DNA from: Rugosimonospora africana
Lineage (GTDB): Bacteria > Actinomycetota > Actinomycetes > Mycobacteriales > Micromonosporaceae
Length of the DNA stretch: 64,000 nt
Direction: 5' to 3'
Assembly (NCBI RefSeq): GCF_016862975.1
Contig: NZ_BONZ01000032.1
Coordinates: forward strand, 62,001-126,000
Of this stretch, positions 61,243 to 64,000 are shown piece after piece (within the stretch, counting starts at the first letter, position 1; every line of letters begins with the position of its first letter). The translations under genes were made by a program, and so were the position numbers. Under the pieces are notes generated by a model, which worked only from the letters and a program-made list of their open reading frames with translations, had not been told where the DNA came from and did not search any database.

Positions 61243-63096
61243 TTACTCGCGCTCGTCGGCGGTGGACCTGCGCCGCAGCAGCAGTACCGCGCCGGCGGCG
61301 ATGAGTACCACCACCACCGCGCCCGCGACGAGGTACGTGGTGCGGTGCGACGACGATGCCTTCTGGCTCAGCGGAGCGGCGTCCATCACGAACCAGAAGT
61401 ACGGCTTGCTCGGGTAGAACCCGTTCGCGTCGGCCTTGCCGGACGTGATGCCCGTCAGCGCGTCCTTGCGGTACGCGACCAGGCCGTTGGGGTAGTAGAG
61501 GATCAGGTCGCGGTTCGCCTTGTAGAGGATGTCCTGCATCTGCCCGACGAGCTGCGCCCGCTGGGTGGCGTCGAACGTGTTCACCTGCTGGGCGAACAGC
61601 TTGTCGTAGTTCGGGTCGCAGACGAACGCGTCGGTGTTGCCACCCGTACCGTCGTCCTTCGGCAGCGTTCCGCAGGTCTGGATGGACAGCAAATAGGTCG
61701 GGTCCGGACCGGTGGGCCAGGAGTCCATGAGCATGTCCCAGTCGCCCTTGGCGAGGTTGTCGTTGAGCTTGCTCATGCTCAGCGTGTCGAGCTTCAGGTC
61801 GATGCCGACGTCCTTGAGCCAGCCCTGGAGCAGAGCCGAGATCTGGGCGTCACGCGAGGAGTCGGAGTGGATGCCCAGCCGGATGCTCAGCGGCTTGTGG
61901 GTTCGCGGGTCGATCCGCACACCGTCGGGGCCCTTGGCGTACCCGGCCGAGTCCAGCAGCGAGTTTGCCTTGGCCGGGTTGTACGAGACGGCCTCGTCGG
62001 CGGACGGGTGCCACTGCCACTGCGGGTACCCGGGCGGCAGGTAGCCCTCGCCGGACACGCCGAGTCCACCCAGCACGTTCGCGGTGATCTTCTTCTTGTC
62101 GATGGCGTAGCTGATCGCCTCGCGGACCTGGTCGTTGGCCAGCGCCGGGTTGCCGGTGCCGATCGGCTTGCCGGTGCGGGTCTTCGCGCCGGCGTTGATC
62201 TCCACCGCCGTCCATCCGGTGCCGAGTTCCTGGAAGGTCCGCAGGCTGCTGTCGTTCTTGAGCGCGTTGAACTGGTTGGAGTTCAGGCCGTCGTAGTACG
62301 CGAGCTGGTTGCTCTTGAGCGCCGCGACGGCCGCGTCGCTGTTCTTGAACTCCTGCACCACCAGGTTGTCGAAGGTCGGGGACTTACCGCCGAGCTTGAA
62401 GTCCTTGTTGACGGCGAACTTCTCGTACTGGTCGGTGGTGTAGTTGACCAGTGTGTACGGCCCGTACCCGACGACGGGGAAGGTGTCGTTCTTGTAGTCC
62501 TTCAGCCCGGCGACGTGCGATTCCCAGATGTGTTTGGGCACGATCGGGATACCCCAGTGCGGGACGCTGATATAGAGCATGTTCGCCTGCGGCTGCTTGG
62601 TCTTGATGACCAGCGTCGTCGCGTCCGGGGCGGTGACCGACGCGACGTTGGCCACCAGAGCGCCGTTGGCGGTCGCCGCGATGTTGTTCGTCATGATCAG
62701 GTTAAACGTCCAGGCGGCGTCCTCGGCCGTGATCGGCTGACCGTCGGACCACTTCAACCCGCTCTGGATCTTGTAGGTCCAGGTGAGCTGGTCCGGCGAC
62801 GTGGTCCAGGAGGTGGCCAGGTACGGTCCCGGCTTGTTGTCCTCGTCGAGGATGTTGAGGGTGGGATAGATGAGCGCGAACGTCTTGAGGCCGCCCTCGA
62901 AGTAGGACAGGAACGGGTTCAATGTGTCGATGCCCGAGTCGTCCATGGCGATCGTGAACGTCGACCCGGAGGACGCGCCGACGCTGGGAGTCGGGATGGA
63001 GACGATTGCTGCCGCAACTCCGCAGCCCAACACCGCCGCGGCGAGCCGGCGCCGCAGGCCGGGTCGCGTTGGCCGGGTGCCTGTGCCAACCCTCAT
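61243..63096 (-). CDS. peptide ABC transporter substrate-binding protein (family 5), membrane-anchored
   Basis: A 617-residue family 5 binding protein. The N-terminal signal (RRRLAAAVLGCGVAAAIVSI) has a cysteine but no proper lipobox. Instead the C-terminus has a membrane helix (YLVAGAVVVVLIAAGAVLLL) followed by RRRSTADERE, so it is probably tethered by its tail. Typical features are LNPFLSYFEGGLKTFALIYP, AISYAIDKKKI and WDMLMDSWPTGPDPTYLL. ATG 63096 follows AAGGAG. It is the first gene of the second peptide importer. Confidence 0.9.
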   Translation of the reverse strand: MRVGTGTRPTRPGLRRRLAAAVLGCGVAAAIVSIPTPSVGASSGSTFTIAMDDSGIDTLNPFLSYFEGGLKTFALIYPTLNILDEDNKPGPYLATSWTTSPDQLTWTYKIQSGLKWSDGQPITAEDAAWTFNLIMTNNIAATANGALVANVASVTAPDATTLVIKTKQPQANMLYISVPHWGIPIVPKHIWESHVAGLKDYKNDTFPVVGYGPYTLVNYTTDQYEKFAVNKDFKLGGKSPTFDNLVVQEFKNSDAAVAALKSNQLAYYDGLNSNQFNALKNDSSLRTFQELGTGWTAVEINAGAKTRTGKPIGTGNPALANDQVREAISYAIDKKKITANVLGGLGVSGEGYLPPGYPQWQWHPSADEAVSYNPAKANSLLDSAGYAKGPDGVRIDPRTHKPLSIRLGIHSDSSRDAQISALLQGWLKDVGIDLKLDTLSMSKLNDNLAKGDWDMLMDSWPTGPDPTYLLSIQTCGTLPKDDGTGGNTDAFVCDPNYDKLFAQQVNTFDATQRAQLVGQMQDILYKANRDLILYYPNGLVAYRKDALTGITSGKADANGFYPSKPYFWFVMDAAPLSQKASSSHRTTYLVAGAVVVVLIAAGAVLLLRRRSTADERE

Positions 63097-63476
63097 CTGG
63101 TCAATCTCCTTCAATTGTCACAGCCGCGTTCGGCTGCGGGATCAGTCGCTGCAATCTCTGCCCGCGTGGATGTGAGTCCGCGGGAATTCGCTTGTCCGTG
63201 TGCGCGCCCCTGGCTCATGATCGGGACCGATGGGTTCGGGTAGCATTCACCGCCGGCATTGCCAACCGCCTTGCCAGACTCCTTGCCGCCGGCCGGGTTT
63301 CCTCGGGCCGGATTCCGCGGACCGGATCACCCGGGCCTCCCGCGCGGTCGTCGTCCGGTGTAGTGACCCATTCGTGATCTGAAATGGGGCCGGACCCCTT
63401 CCCACCGGGCGGTGGATCGTCTAGACACATTTCGTATCCTGCGGCTATCGCCTATCGCGGTTGAGGAGCGAGTGGA
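63097..63476. other. divergent intergenic region, peptide importer / LD-carboxypeptidase
   Basis: 380 bp with no credible gene. It has the hairpin CAGCCG-CGTT-CGGCTG (63121-63136) in the importer leader, 25 bases upstream of that start codon, several GC-rich inverted stretches around 63290-63350, and the ribosome binding site GAGGAG at 63463-63468. Promoters are not clear; TATCCT at 63435-63440 is a possible -10 for the plus strand. Confidence 0.5.
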
Positions 63477-64000
63477 TTGCTTGGTAACGACCGGAGCCGC
63501 GACGGTGCCACGCCGTTCGCCCGGCCGCCGGCATTGCGACCGGGTGACCGTGTGGCGGTGCTGACGTTGAGCAGTCCCGCGCAGCACGTCCTGCTGGCGG
63601 ACGGTCTGGACGCGTTGCGCTTCGCCGGCCTCGAACCGGTGGTATATCCCTCCGTGCGCGCCAGCGGCACTGTGCACCCCTACCTCGCCGGCGACGACCG
63701 GTCGCGCGCCGCGGAACTGCGCCAGGCGCTGCTGGACGAGTCCATCGCGGGAGTCGTCTTCGCGTGTGGCGGCTACGGGGCTCAGCGCACGCTGGAAGCC
63801 ATGGACTGGAGCGGCCTGGAGCACGTGGCGCCGAAGGTTCTCTCGGGCTACTCCGACGTCACGGCCATCCTTGAGGCGATCGCCGTCAAGCTGGGGTGGG
63901 CGTCGCTGATGAGCGCGATGGTGTGCTGCGGAGAGTTCGCCCAGTCCTACACCTTCTCATCGATGCTGCGCGCCCTCATGTCGCCCGAACGCGTGCGGGA
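63477..64000 (+). CDS. LD-carboxypeptidase (peptidase family S66), 3' end outside window
   Basis: At least 174 residues from TTG 63477, which has GAGGAG at 8 bases; the frame runs off the right edge. The sequence PALRPGDRVAVLTLSSPAQ is the usual S66 start, followed by ALLDESIAGVVFACGGYGAQ and KVLSGYSDVTAILEAI, where the serine of GYSD should be the nucleophile (family knowledge). S66 enzymes cut the L,D-bond in murein tetrapeptides for recycling, or detoxify microcin C-like compounds (MccF). Beside a peptide importer, recycling of muropeptides is plausible. Confidence 0.87.
   Translation, partial: MLGNDRSRDGATPFARPPALRPGDRVAVLTLSSPAQHVLLADGLDALRFAGLEPVVYPSVRASGTVHPYLAGDDRSRAAELRQALLDESIAGVVFACGGYGAQRTLEAMDWSGLEHVAPKVLSGYSDVTAILEAIAVKLGWASLMSAMVCCGEFAQSYTFSSMLRALMSPERVR

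Noticed and set aside
1-64000. tRNA, rRNA, insertion sequence, prophage, CRISPR array or replication origin
   Set aside because: I saw no cloverleaf-type sequence, transposase, integrase, repeat-spacer array or DnaA-box cluster by reading; a covariance-model search would be needed to exclude small RNAs.

Overview
The window is high-GC DNA with GTG and TTG starts, strong AAGGAGG-type ribosome binding sites, twin-arginine lipoprotein signals and LacI-family, SigE-type ECF and large LuxR regulators. This points to a mycelial actinomycete. Micromonosporaceae (Actinoplanes-like) is my best guess, by inference only. I found no rRNA, tRNA, CRISPR array, transposase, integrase or replication origin, so it looks like chromosomal accessory sequence devoted to scavenging extracellular polymers.

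Layout. 1-7.0 kb: the tail of an unknown gene, a secreted TAP-like alpha/beta hydrolase, and a two-gene minus-strand redox operon (FAD/Fe-S oxidoreductase, then a PoxB-like ThDP enzyme). 7.1-17.3 kb: a plant-polysaccharide locus with a LacI regulator, a sugar ABC importer without its own ATPase, a GH42 beta-galactosidase, a secreted beta-helix protein and, convergent, a secreted CBM2-GH54 arabinofuranosidase. 17.6-25.7 kb: a VOC protein, an AraC regulator, a secreted protein of unknown function and a minus-strand operon of a second ATPase-less sugar importer with a GH36 alpha-galactosidase. 25.9-30.9 kb: a SnoaL-like protein, an ECF sigma factor with an apparent internal deletion plus its membrane partner, a secreted protein made of six 11-residue repeats, an ArsR-like regulator and a secreted phosphodiester glycosidase with two peptidoglycan-binding domains. 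31.1-40.7 kb: a LAL-type LuxR regulator divergent from a giant secreted sedolisin-kelch protein and its protease-less paralogue. 40.9-45.1 kb: a complete third sugar importer with ATPase. 45.5-51.5 kb: a complete oligopeptide importer. 51.6-55.7 kb: a double-GNAT protein and a large secreted glycosidase-like protein. 56.2-63.1 kb: a HAAS-domain membrane protein and a second peptide importer on the minus strand, whose two ATPases are fused and whose DppB-like gene appears to have lost its native start. 63.5 kb to the end: an LD-carboxypeptidase running off the window.

How it fits together (inference). Secreted GH54, beta-helix and large glycosidase-like proteins would open arabinose/galactose-containing polymers. 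The ABC importers would take up the oligosaccharides, and cytoplasmic GH42 and GH36 would cleave beta- and alpha-galactosides. Palindromes of LacI-operator type lie before the regulator, the first importer and the arabinofuranosidase, but they have three different sequences, so more than one regulator is probably involved. The secreted sedolisin and two oligopeptide importers form a parallel protein-scavenging arm.

Two features cut across the window. Several proteins carry in-frame 15-18 bp tandem repeats in linkers or N-termini. Many gene pairs overlap by a few bases, including a convergent pair that uses one CTAG for both stops.
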